Positions 20,129-26,568 of a stretch of 35,062 bases of DNA are shown piece by piece (positions within the stretch are counted from its first letter, which is position 1; every line of letters begins with the position of its first letter). The notes beneath the pieces are model-generated. The model searched no databases. It was given only the letters and a program-made list of their open reading frames with translations, and was not told the DNA's origin. The translations under genes were made by a program, and so were the position numbers. The DNA is from CANQBR01 sp964641395. GTDB lineage: Bacteria > Bacillota > Negativicutes > Acidaminococcales > Acidaminococcaceae. Location of the stretch: assembly GCA_964641395.1 (NCBI GenBank), contig CAZXKQ010000020.1, positions 1-35,062 on the forward strand, read 5' to 3'.

Positions 20129-20248
20129 AGCCTCCAACTTGCAGATGGCGATGCTCAGGGCAGGCTGGGCGATATACAGGTGCTCTGCCACCTTGGAGAC
20201 ACTCCTGTCCAGACAGATCTGGTAGGCGTATCGTATTTCTTGCTGCAT
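20129..20248 (-). pseudogene. Truncated LysR-family regulator (N-terminal 40 codons)
   Basis: From the ATG at 20248 the frame reads MQQEIRYAYQ, then a helix-turn-helix (SKVAEHLYIAQPALSIA) and KLEA, matching the start of the intact LysR protein at 15870-16805 at 31 of 41 residues. It stops at the junction with the duplicated gamma-gene fragment. The nucleotide sequence has clearly diverged from the intact gene, so this is a remnant of a separate paralogue, not a fresh copy. A TTGTAAAG element at 20323-20330 sits at nearly the same distance from the ATG as in the intact promoter (75 versus 73 nt). Confidence 0.85.
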
Positions 20249-20491
20249 AAAAGCCCTGCATATCCATCCTTAATGGTTATGTGAAGTTCACAAGGTAAGA
20301 ATCACATAATGAAAGTGCCTTGTTGTAAAGACGGGGCAAACAGACTACCGCTAACTTAGCGGAGGCCTTGAGCTGGCGAGGGCAAAATTCTTTATAATGA
20401 GGTTTCTCCTCTTCGACGACATCGTATGTTTGCTTGTTATCCCAATTACTTAGCAGTGCAATCTCCGTGAGGAGAATTTTTTGTTTATGCC
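20249..20491. other. Non-coding remnant of a LysR promoter region
   Basis: No convincing gene lies here. The AT-rich sequence appears to be the former upstream region of the truncated LysR paralogue, including the TTGTAAAG element and a small CCGCTAA/TTAGCGG-type hairpin near 20350-20362. The divergent target gene such a regulator would have had is missing; leuD, on the other strand, lies beyond it instead. Confidence 0.5.
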
Positions 20492-20547
20492 AAAACAAAA
20501 GAGGCCCTGGATGGATAAACTAGGGAGACTTTACCCATCCACAGCCT
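20492..20547 (-). terminator. Terminator of the dehalogenase-leuC-leuD operon
   Basis: Minus strand: arms GAGGC-GGATGG and CCATCC-GCCTC with a 3x3 internal loop, then TTTTGTTTTG (20500-20491). It lies about 30 nt past the leuD stop. Confidence 0.75.
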
Positions 20548-20577
20548 CCGGTCTCAAGAATGAGAACTGCGATTTAC

Positions 20578-21081
20578 TTATTTAGCTCCGAATTTTTTCC
20601 TCATAAGTGGTTTGAGTCCTCCTGCTTCAAGAATCATTTTCTGTTGTTCCCCCAATTGGTCACAGGAAAACACTGCCCCGGTTTCCAGTACAGACACAGT
20701 TCCTGCTACCAGATCTAGCGACAGTGTCATACCATCTGAGACATGTTGTGAAATATTCTTACATACAATAGGTAACAAGCCCAGATTAATTGCATTTCGA
20801 TAAAATATTCTGGCAAAAGAATCCGCCACCACTGCTTTAGCCCCCATATTCAAAAGGGCGATAGGAGCATGTTCTCGAGAGGAACCACAACCGAAATTCC
20901 TTCCAGCCACTACTATGCCTCCAGGAGGGAAGCTTGAGGCGATGTTTTCATTAACGCCAGACAAGCAATGGCTTCCTATCTCCTTGGGGTCTGTGATTGC
21001 TAAGAATCTGCCTGGATAAATTTGGTCAGTGTCAATATTATCGCCAACGACAATAATTTTCCCTGTTAGTTTAGCGTTCAT
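20578..21081 (-). CDS. leuD: LeuD-type small subunit of an aconitase-family hydro-lyase
   Basis: A 167-aa swivel-domain subunit of the 3-isopropylmalate/homoaconitate/2,3-dimethylmalate dehydratase group. The DNIDTDQIYPGRFL segment (residues 14-27) and the GRNFGCGSSREHAP motif (about 60-73) are the two family hallmarks. The loop after IYPGRFL, which helps choose the substrate, does not match the form I expect in leucine-biosynthetic enzymes. It begins 11 nt after leuC with AAGGAG upstream, is the last gene of its operon and is followed by a terminator. No leuA or leuB is nearby, so leucine synthesis is doubtful. Base composition is more AT-rich than the flanks. Confidence 0.85.
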   Translation of the reverse strand: MNAKLTGKIIVVGDNIDTDQIYPGRFLAITDPKEIGSHCLSGVNENIASSFPPGGIVVAGRNFGCGSSREHAPIALLNMGAKAVVADSFARIFYRNAINLGLLPIVCKNISQHVSDGMTLSLDLVAGTVSVLETGAVFSCDQLGEQQKMILEAGGLKPLMRKKFGAK

Positions 21082-21092
21082 GTTTTTTCTCC

Positions 21093-22352
21093 TTAAAGGA
21101 ACTCCCTGGGATCAGTAATATAACCTTTTACCATGCTGGCAGCTACGGTAGCCGGGCTGGCCAAATAAATTTTCGCCTCTGTCGAACCCATGCGCCCTGG
21201 GAAATTTCGGTTGGTACTGGTAATGCAAACTTCGTGCGGTGCAAGTACCCCCTCATGGGCTCCCAGACAGGCCCCGCAACCAGGTGTGGATATTGTGGCT
21301 CCCGCTTCCATTAGGGTCTTAATATAACCTTTTTCCATACATGTGCGCATCACTTCAGAAGAGGCGGGGATCACTATTAGTCTGGCGTACTGGGCAATAT
21401 GTTTTCCCTTTAGAATACCGGCTGCTACTTCAAAATCTTCCACTCTTCCGCCTGTACAGGAACCAATATACCCCTGGTCCAGCTTGATTTGCCCCTTACT
21501 CAATACAGAAGGCAAGGAGTGTACATTTTCGACGCTGTCGGGGCAGGCCAGTTGCGGCTCCAGTCCATCCACTGGGAATATATAGCTCTCGCTATACTTA
21601 TAATCGGGATCTGTGTACTGCACTTCATAAGGTCTAATACTTCGGGCGGCTACATAGTCTAGTACGGCCTTGTTCGGTTGCATATAGGCTGTCTTCGCTC
21701 CCATTTCTACCGCCATGTTGCAGATAGTCATACGTCCGGCAACGTCCAAAGCCTCAACATAGCTTCCAGTAAAATCGATTCCCTTGTATACAGCTCCGTC
21801 TGCCTTGATCCGGCCAAGAACTGCCAAAATCACATCCTTAGGGTAAACACCCAGCGGTGCTTCTCCTTCCAGGCGCACTTCGATAATTTCTGGCACCCGG
21901 AACCAGAGTTCGCCTGTCAGTAATATTGATGCCATATCAGTCGCACCGCAACCGGTTCCCATAGCTCCGAACGCTCCATGGGTTGTGGTGTGACTATCGG
22001 TTGCTACCACAATCATACCGGGGTAGATTAGACCTGCCTCTGGCATCACCTGGTGGCATACACCGCAGTTAGTATCAAAGTGAAAGCGGAGCTGGTTCTT
22101 TTGGGCAAATTCCCGCATTTCTTTATGATTTGCCGCACTTTTAATGTCCGGACAAGGAGCATAGTGGTCAAAGACGAAGGCACAACGCTCTCGATCCCAG
22201 ACCTTACTGCCTCCCATCTCGTAAAAAGAATAGATCGTTTGGAGATATAAATCATTAATCTCAGCAAAATCCACCTTTGCTGTTACTATGTCTCCCGTTC
22301 GTACCTTCCGCTTTCCGCTGTTTTTTGCCAATATTTTTTCGATCGCATGCAT
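21093..22352 (-). CDS. leuC: LeuC-type large subunit of an aconitase-family hydro-lyase
   Basis: The 419-aa catalytic subunit that would bind a [4Fe-4S] cluster through C299, C359 and C362 (GSCTGGR and PGCGACLG) and move a hydroxyl on a malate-type acid. The length matches the short LeuC/HacA class; TDSHTTTHGAFGAMGTGCGATDMA (residues 118 on) is fully conserved. The residue after SCT is Gly where 3-isopropylmalate and homoaconitate enzymes usually have Asn (SCTNGR). I chose the ATG at 22352 because MHAIEKILA is a standard LeuC start; an in-frame ATG at 22397 is inside the hydrolase gene. The gap to the hydrolase is 25 nt, suggesting a shared catabolic function instead of leucine synthesis. Confidence 0.85.
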   Translation of the reverse strand: MHAIEKILAKNSGKRKVRTGDIVTAKVDFAEINDLYLQTIYSFYEMGGSKVWDRERCAFVFDHYAPCPDIKSAANHKEMREFAQKNQLRFHFDTNCGVCHQVMPEAGLIYPGMIVVATDSHTTTHGAFGAMGTGCGATDMASILLTGELWFRVPEIIEVRLEGEAPLGVYPKDVILAVLGRIKADGAVYKGIDFTGSYVEALDVAGRMTICNMAVEMGAKTAYMQPNKAVLDYVAARSIRPYEVQYTDPDYKYSESYIFPVDGLEPQLACPDSVENVHSLPSVLSKGQIKLDQGYIGSCTGGRVEDFEVAAGILKGKHIAQYARLIVIPASSEVMRTCMEKGYIKTLMEAGATISTPGCGACLGAHEGVLAPHEVCITSTNRNFPGRMGSTEAKIYLASPATVAASMVKGYITDPREFL

Positions 22353-22377
22353 AGCTTTCTCTGACACCCTTTCTTTT

Positions 22378-23280
22378 CTACATATGCCGCTTTGCAAACT
22401 CCCTAATTTTTTGAGCAGTTATTTCTGGCTTTTCTTCTGGGACAAAATGTCCACAGCCCTCGATAGCACAACCCTCAACAGTTGCAGCCCTCTTTTGCCA
22501 AACTGCTTTAACATCGAACAATTTCCCTATGTTACCATCCGATCCCCAGAGCAATTGCAGGGGAACCTTTAACAGTTGACTGCTGCTCTCATTATCGTGA
22601 ACTAAGTCAATCGAAAAAGCGGCTCGATAGTCCTCAGAAATAGCGTGGATAGTAGCCGGGTCAGAATAGTACCGGATATATTCTTCCACAATATCTTCTG
22701 GAAACATGCTCTTCGTTGCTGAACCAGGAATTGTTTTCTTTTGAATGTTAGAACGAATGAAATATTCTGGACACGAACCTAGGATTTCTTCTGGGAATGG
22801 TTCTGGCTGTATGTAAAAATACCAATGCCAAAACTTATTAGCAATATCTTTATTGGTCATTTCATATACGTCTCTGGTAGGGACAATATCTATCAGAGTC
22901 AGACTTTTAATGCACTCTGGATAATCCAAGGCCATTCGATATGCGACTCTGGCTCCCCTGTCGTGGCCCGCCACATGGTATCTTTGTATTCCGTAATATT
23001 TCATGACAGCGGCCATATCAGCCGCCATAGTACGCTTTGAATAGGTAGAATGATCTTTTTCCCCATAAGGCTTATCACTCTCACCGTAACCTCGTAGGTC
23101 TGGAACAATAACCGTAAAACCATCCTGCAACAGGGGAGCTACTCGAAACCATGTATAATGGCTCTCTGGATGGCCATGAAGGAGCAAAACTGCCTCCCCG
23201 GCTTCTCCGGCCTTCCAAACATGGATGCGGACATCAGAGGAAAATACGACTTCGTGTTTAAAACCAAGAAAATAATTCAT
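22378..23280 (-). CDS. Alpha/beta hydrolase, fluoroacetate dehalogenase-like
   Basis: A 300-aa cytoplasmic alpha/beta-hydrolase predicted to replace halogen with hydroxyl on a short 2-haloacid through an aspartyl-ester intermediate. In GHDRGAR the nucleophile is D107 and the carboxylate-binding arginines are R108 and R111; D131 and H278 complete the triad. The three halide-pocket residues of fluoroacetate dehalogenase are also present: H152 and W153 in FWHWYF, and Y218 in SEDYRA. HGHPE (35-39) forms the oxyanion region. A strong AAGGAGG precedes the ATG. It leads an operon with leuC and leuD, has its own promoter, and is AT-rich relative to the chromosome. An epoxide hydrolase is the main alternative; the arginine pair and HW/Y set argue against it. 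Confidence 0.82.
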   Translation of the reverse strand: MNYFLGFKHEVVFSSDVRIHVWKAGEAGEAVLLLHGHPESHYTWFRVAPLLQDGFTVIVPDLRGYGESDKPYGEKDHSTYSKRTMAADMAAVMKYYGIQRYHVAGHDRGARVAYRMALDYPECIKSLTLIDIVPTRDVYEMTNKDIANKFWHWYFYIQPEPFPEEILGSCPEYFIRSNIQKKTIPGSATKSMFPEDIVEEYIRYYSDPATIHAISEDYRAAFSIDLVHDNESSSQLLKVPLQLLWGSDGNIGKLFDVKAVWQKRAATVEGCAIEGCGHFVPEEKPEITAQKIREFAKRHM

Positions 23281-23349
23281 AGCAAAGTTCCTCCTTTAAA
23301 AATTTGCATGTGCCGAGAACCGTGGACTATTTTGCCTCACCAAAAGCAG

Positions 23350-23377
23350 CTGCAGTTTTTTGAATTAAAAACCGCAG
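23350..23377 (-). other. Leader hairpin of the dehalogenase operon
   Basis: An 11-bp inverted repeat (CTGCAGTTTTT at 23350-23360, AAAAACCGCAG at 23367-23377, one G-T pair) with a 6-nt loop. Given the predicted promoter it would lie about 10-35 nt into the transcript, or serve as an operator on DNA. Nothing else is recognisable in the 332-nt gap 23281-23612 apart from the promoter and the neighbouring terminator. Confidence 0.55.
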
Positions 23378-23392
23378 GTTCTGCTACTATTA

Positions 23393-23422
23393 ATTATAAA
23401 GCATCAATAATGTTGATATCAA
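23393..23422 (-). promoter_or_regulatory. Predicted promoter of the dehalogenase operon
   Basis: Minus strand: TTGATA (23422-23417), 18-nt spacer, TATAAT (23398-23393), about 113 nt before the hydrolase ATG. This is a strong sigma-A-like match, and it lies inside the inserted segment, so the operon carries its own promoter. Confidence 0.65.
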
Positions 23423-23603
23423 ACATATTGGGTAAAAAATTTTTATATCTCCCGCTTTGGCAAATTACCACCCTAACTAAAGGACTACAGGTTGGGGGAG
23501 GAAAGAACGCAGACTATATTCTGCCCAATCCGCTGCTGATGTCAAGACAGAGCTCATACTAGACCAGGCAACATAGCTGTGTTAGCGTGTTATAAGGAGC
23601 AAC

Positions 23604-23640
23604 AAAAAAATCAGGAGGGAGCGGCTGGGCCGCCCCCTCC
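23604..23640 (-). terminator. Terminator after the oxidoreductase gamma gene
   Basis: A GGAGGG-GCGGC / GCCGC-CCCTCC stem (23614-23640) is followed on the minus strand by TGA and seven T residues (23610-23604). The stem belongs to the 227-bp repeat, the T run to the inserted segment. Confidence 0.8.
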
Positions 23641-23839
23641 CAGGGTAAGCTGCTAGAGCTGTCTGCTTACTTTATCATGGCTATCCCGGCTGCCAGGGCC
23701 GCACGGTTCTTCTCCTCCGTCCCCTTGGGCACCCGGTTGAGCACCGCCCGCTCCAGGGCTTCGTAGGAAACCACCTTAGTGAGCTGGTAGAGGGCGCCTA
23801 GGGCCACGATGTTGGAGAAGAGGGCCCGGCCCAGCTGGC
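23613..23839. repeat. 227-bp direct repeat, copy 2 (in the intact gamma gene)
   Basis: Partner of 19902-20128 with one mismatch. Here the sequence continues without a break into the full gamma gene at 23840, so this copy is in its native place and the other is the transplanted or truncated one. Confidence 0.97.
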
Positions 23840-24194
23840 CCTTAGCGGTGTGGGTGATGGGCAGCTGGTACACCTTTCCCTCATGGGCCGGCACCTGGCT
23901 GACGAAGAGGCTGTCGGTGACGATGACGCTGTCCGGGCCCAGGTCCCCGCTGTACTTGTTCATGGCCTCCTGGCTCATGGCTAGGAGGATGTCCGGCTTG
24001 GTCACCTTGGAGAAGTGGATGGCCTGGTCGCTGATGATGACCTCGGCCTTAGAGGAGCCGCCCCTGGCCTCAGGGCCGTAAGACTGGGATTGGACGGCCA
24101 GCTTGCCGTCAAGCAAGGCAGCCTCTGCCAGGATGATGCCTGCGGTGATCAGGCCTTGGCCGCCAGTGCCGGATAAACGCAATTCTATCCTCAT
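23667..24194 (-). CDS. korC: 2-oxoacid:ferredoxin oxidoreductase, gamma subunit
   Basis: A 175-aa gamma-domain protein of the pyruvate/2-oxoglutarate:ferredoxin oxidoreductase family. The N terminus (LSGTGGQGLITAGIILAEAA) and the QSYGPEARGGSSKAEV segment near residue 40 are the standard signature. The start codon overlaps the stop of the beta gene by one base (TAATG), so the two are translationally coupled. It is the last gene of the delta-alpha-beta-gamma cluster. Its last 56 codons are duplicated at 19956-20128. The 2-oxoglutarate-type name rests on gene order; branched-chain 2-oxoacid enzymes are similar. Confidence 0.88.
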   Translation of the reverse strand: MRIELRLSGTGGQGLITAGIILAEAALLDGKLAVQSQSYGPEARGGSSKAEVIISDQAIHFSKVTKPDILLAMSQEAMNKYSGDLGPDSVIVTDSLFVSQVPAHEGKVYQLPITHTAKGQLGRALFSNIVALGALYQLTKVVSYEALERAVLNRVPKGTEEKNRAALAAGIAMIK

Positions 24195-25024
24195 TATTTC
24201 TTACCTCCCTGCGCACGAGCGATGAGCTCATCATAAGCCTCAGTGTATTCTTTGCGGCTTTTGTTCTCGTAGAGCACGCCGATGGGGAACTTCCCCTCCC
24301 GCTTGGCGTCGTCCAGCCGGTCCCAGGCGGCCTTCATGATGGCGTGGTCCCGCTGCCATTCCATCAGGGTGGCAGGGTTGGGCATCTTGTTGTGGCGGCC
24401 GAAGGAGGTGGGGCAGGCGGCTACGGCCTCGATCAAGGCGAAGCCCTTGTGCTGGATGCCCTTCACGATCATGTCCGTCAGCACCTGGGCGTGGAAGGTG
24501 GTGGCCCGGGCTACGAAGGTGGCGCCAGCCGCCCTGGCTAGGTCGGCTACGTCAAAGTCTTGCTCTATGGTGGCATAGGGAGCGGTGGTAGCCTTGCTGC
24601 CCAGAGGGGTCATGGGGGAGTACTGGCCGCCGGTCATGCCGTAGATGCTGTTGTTGTAGAGGATGACGGTCAGGTCGATGTTGCGGCGGGCGGCATGGAT
24701 CAGGTGGTTGCCGCCGATGGCGGTGCAGTCCCCGTCGCCGGTCACTACGATCACCTTCAGGCGGGGCTCGGCCAGCTTCACGCCGGTGGCCACAGGCAGG
24801 GCCCGGCCGTGGGCGCTGTGGACGGTGTTAAAGTCCAGGTAGCCGGAGGCGCGGCTGGAGCAGCCGATGCCGGACACCACTACCACCTGGTTCTGGTCCA
24901 GGGCCAGCTTCTCTACGGCCTTGCAGATGCAGCCGGTAACTACGCCGTTACCGCAGCCGGGGCACCAAATGTGAGGCAGACGGCCAGGACGGAAATATTT
25001 TTCTACGATTTGTTCCATACTCAT
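24194..25024 (-). CDS. korB: 2-oxoacid:ferredoxin oxidoreductase, beta subunit (TPP-binding)
   Basis: A 276-aa thiamine-diphosphate subunit. CPGCG near residue 21 supplies cysteines for the cluster; GIGCSSRASGYLDFNTVHSAHGRA follows; and the TPP-Mg motif GDGDCTAIGGNH to LYNNSIYGMTGGQ is complete. I chose the ATG at 25024, with AAGGAGG 8 nt upstream and a typical N terminus (MSMEQIVEKYFRP). A longer frame to 25111 overlaps the alpha gene and is not supported. With the alpha subunit it converts a 2-oxoacid, CoA and oxidised ferredoxin to acyl-CoA, CO2 and reduced ferredoxin. Confidence 0.92.
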   Translation of the reverse strand: MSMEQIVEKYFRPGRLPHIWCPGCGNGVVTGCICKAVEKLALDQNQVVVVSGIGCSSRASGYLDFNTVHSAHGRALPVATGVKLAEPRLKVIVVTGDGDCTAIGGNHLIHAARRNIDLTVILYNNSIYGMTGGQYSPMTPLGSKATTAPYATIEQDFDVADLARAAGATFVARATTFHAQVLTDMIVKGIQHKGFALIEAVAACPTSFGRHNKMPNPATLMEWQRDHAIMKAAWDRLDDAKREGKFPIGVLYENKSRKEYTEAYDELIARAQGGKK

Positions 25025-25037
25025 CTTCAGATCCTCC

Positions 25038-26180
25038 TTACCGTGCCAGGCTCTTTTCCAACGCCGCCAGCAACTGGGCAGGAGTGGCCGGCTCGTTGTC
25101 GTATTTGGCATAGCTGTAAACCGGGCACTTCCCGGCTACAGCCCGCTCTACTTCCAGCACATACTGGCCGCAGTTCAACTCGTGGACCAGGATGGCTTTC
25201 ACCTGGCCGGCCAGCTGGGCCATCTGGGCTTCAGCGAAGGGCCAGATGGTGATGGGCCGCACCAGGCCCACCTTCAGCCCCTTCTCCCGGGCCAGGTCTA
25301 CCGTCTCATAGGCAGTGCGGGCGCCGCCGCCAAAGGCTACGATGGCGTAGTCCGCGTCTTCCATACGGTAGTTCTCCACCTGCACGATGTCGTCCAGGTG
25401 GTCGTAAAGCTTGTGGTACTGCCGGTCGGCGGCAGCCACGGTGGCCCCGGGCGTCCCCTTGGGGAAGCCGGTCTCATCGTGTACCAGGCCGGTGATGTGC
25501 CAGCGGTAGCCGCTGCCGAAGTCGGCCATGGGGGGCACCCCGTCCCCGTCTACGTCGGCGTAGGCCCTGTACTCGCTAGGCGGGCAGGAGGGGCGCTTCC
25601 GCTCTGCCTTGGGGATGTCAGCGTAGGAGTCAGGCAGTTCGATCTTCTCCCGCATGTGGCCGATCACCTCGTCCATCAGCAGGATGACGGGAGTGCGGTA
25701 CTTTTCGCTGAGGGCGTAGGCCCTGAGGGTGAGCTCGAAGCACTCAGGCACAGAGGCCGGGGTGAGGGCGATGAGCCAGTGATCCCCATGGGTGCCCCAG
25801 CGGGCCTGCATAATGTCCCCCTGGGAGGGAGAGGTGGGCTGGCCGGTGGAGGGGCCCACCCGCTGCACGTTGACGATCACCATGGGCACCTCGGCCGCGC
25901 AGGCGTAGCCGATCAGCTCCTGCTTCAGGGAGAAGCCGGGGCCGCTGGTGGCGGTCATGACCTTCTTGCCGGTGAGGGCGGCACCGATGATGGCTCCCAT
26001 GGAAGCGATCTCGTCCTCCATCTGGATGAACTTGCCGCCTACCAGGGGCAGCTTCTCCGCCAAGCTTTCAGCCACCTCGGTAGAGGGGGTGATGGGGTAG
26101 CCGCCGAAAAATTTAACTCCCGCAGCAAGGGCGCCTTCTACTACGGCCTGGTTGCCTTGGAGCAGTAAGATTCTAGACAT
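25038..26180 (-). CDS. korA: 2-oxoacid:ferredoxin oxidoreductase, alpha subunit
   Basis: A 380-aa pyrimidine-binding and transketolase-C-like subunit. It starts MSRILLLQGNQAVVEGALAAG, then YPITPSTEV near residue 30, MEDEIASMGAIIGA, a TSGPGFSL segment and the VGPSTGQPT motif typical of 2-oxoglutarate and related oxidoreductases. At 380 residues without an N-terminal gamma fusion it fits the KorA/OorA type. The ATG at 26180 gives the better N terminus; an in-frame start 9 nt upstream lies within the ribosome-site region. It follows the delta gene after 13 nt and precedes beta by 13 nt. Confidence 0.92.
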   Translation of the reverse strand: MSRILLLQGNQAVVEGALAAGVKFFGGYPITPSTEVAESLAEKLPLVGGKFIQMEDEIASMGAIIGAALTGKKVMTATSGPGFSLKQELIGYACAAEVPMVIVNVQRVGPSTGQPTSPSQGDIMQARWGTHGDHWLIALTPASVPECFELTLRAYALSEKYRTPVILLMDEVIGHMREKIELPDSYADIPKAERKRPSCPPSEYRAYADVDGDGVPPMADFGSGYRWHITGLVHDETGFPKGTPGATVAAADRQYHKLYDHLDDIVQVENYRMEDADYAIVAFGGGARTAYETVDLAREKGLKVGLVRPITIWPFAEAQMAQLAGQVKAILVHELNCGQYVLEVERAVAGKCPVYSYAKYDNEPATPAQLLAALEKSLAR

Positions 26181-26193
26181 TTGCTTCACTCCT

Positions 26194-26376
26194 TTATTTT
26201 TCTACGAAGATGGCATAGTCGGGGCAACGCAGCTCGCATTGACCGCAGCTAATGCACAGTTCCGGCTTCACGACTTCGCATTTTTCGACTTCGCTGATAG
26301 CCAGTACCTTTTTGGGGCAGAAGTTGACGCAAACGCCGCAACCCTTGCACCGGGCCGTGATAAGTTTCAAGCTCAT
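26194..26376 (-). CDS. korD: 2-oxoacid:ferredoxin oxidoreductase, delta subunit (2x[4Fe-4S])
   Basis: A 60-aa ferredoxin-like subunit with two CxxCxxCxxxC clusters: CKGCGVCVNFCPKKV and CISCGQCELRCPDYA. It carries electrons between the TPP/cluster site and external ferredoxin. The start at 26376 (MSLKLITARC) has GGAGGAG upstream; the frame extends further to 26478 but that part crosses the promoter. First gene of the delta-alpha-beta-gamma operon, an order shared with OorDABC-type enzymes. Confidence 0.92.
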   Translation of the reverse strand: MSLKLITARCKGCGVCVNFCPKKVLAISEVEKCEVVKPELCISCGQCELRCPDYAIFVEK

Positions 26377-26434
26377 AAGTTCTCCTCCTTCTTGTAAGCC
26401 TGATGAAACGGTGGTCTTAAACCTTCCGTGAACT

Positions 26435-26463
26435 ATTATATACAAAAATACGCATAATAGAAA
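26435..26463 (-). promoter_or_regulatory. Predicted promoter of korDABC
   Basis: Minus strand: TTTCTA (26463-26458), 17-nt spacer, TATAAT (26440-26435) with a TG-like extension. The -35 is weak. It lies about 60 nt before the delta-subunit start. Confidence 0.5.
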
Positions 26464-26464
26464 G

Positions 26465-26562
26465 CCCTTGCCCGGCAAATTTTTTTCCCCTTAGGCAAGG
26501 GAAAGGCAGGCACTGCCCTGTCCGGAGGCCGGCTTCCTGGCTCCAGGGAGGGGCTGCCTGCC
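26465..26562 (-). terminator. Tandem hairpins after mscS
   Basis: Two nested-free inverted repeats follow the channel gene: GGCAGGCA (26505-26512) with TGCCTGCC (26555-26562), then CCCTTGCC (26465-26472) with GGCAAGGG (26494-26501). On the minus strand the second is followed by CTTTCTATT. Together they should stop transcription before the kor promoter. Confidence 0.6.
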
Positions 26563-26568
26563 AGTTTC

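Noticed and set aside
19956..20267. Open frame of 103 codons joining sequence upstream of the LysR fragment to the korC tail
   Set aside because: The LysR remnant is read in another frame (ATG at 20248), the N-terminal residues of the long frame are out-of-frame LysR DNA, and there is no ribosome site. It is a junction artefact.
20277..20498. A 73-codon minus-strand frame in the gap next to leuD
   Set aside because: It begins inside the leuD terminator T tract, has no ribosome site and overlaps the old LysR promoter region; no family resemblance.
22378..22397. Earlier in-frame leuC starts (ATG at 22397 and a GTG at 22367)
   Set aside because: The ATG is the penultimate codon region of the hydrolase gene; the GTG directly abuts the purine-rich ribosome site. 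MHAIEKI at 22352 matches the family start.
23158..23562. A 134-codon plus-strand frame
   Set aside because: Its first third is antisense to the hydrolase start and the rest crosses that operon's promoter and hairpin; composition does not look coding.
23281..23612. Fluoride riboswitch in the dehalogenase leader
   Set aside because: I looked for the conserved fluoride-riboswitch blocks and found none; only the 11-bp hairpin is present.
23281..23612. CRISPR array or tandem repeats in the AT-rich gap
   Set aside because: No regularly spaced repeated units are visible.
19902..23839. Insertion by a transposon
   Set aside because: No transposase, no terminal inverted repeats, and the direct repeats are 227 bp of host gene sequence, far longer than target-site duplications.
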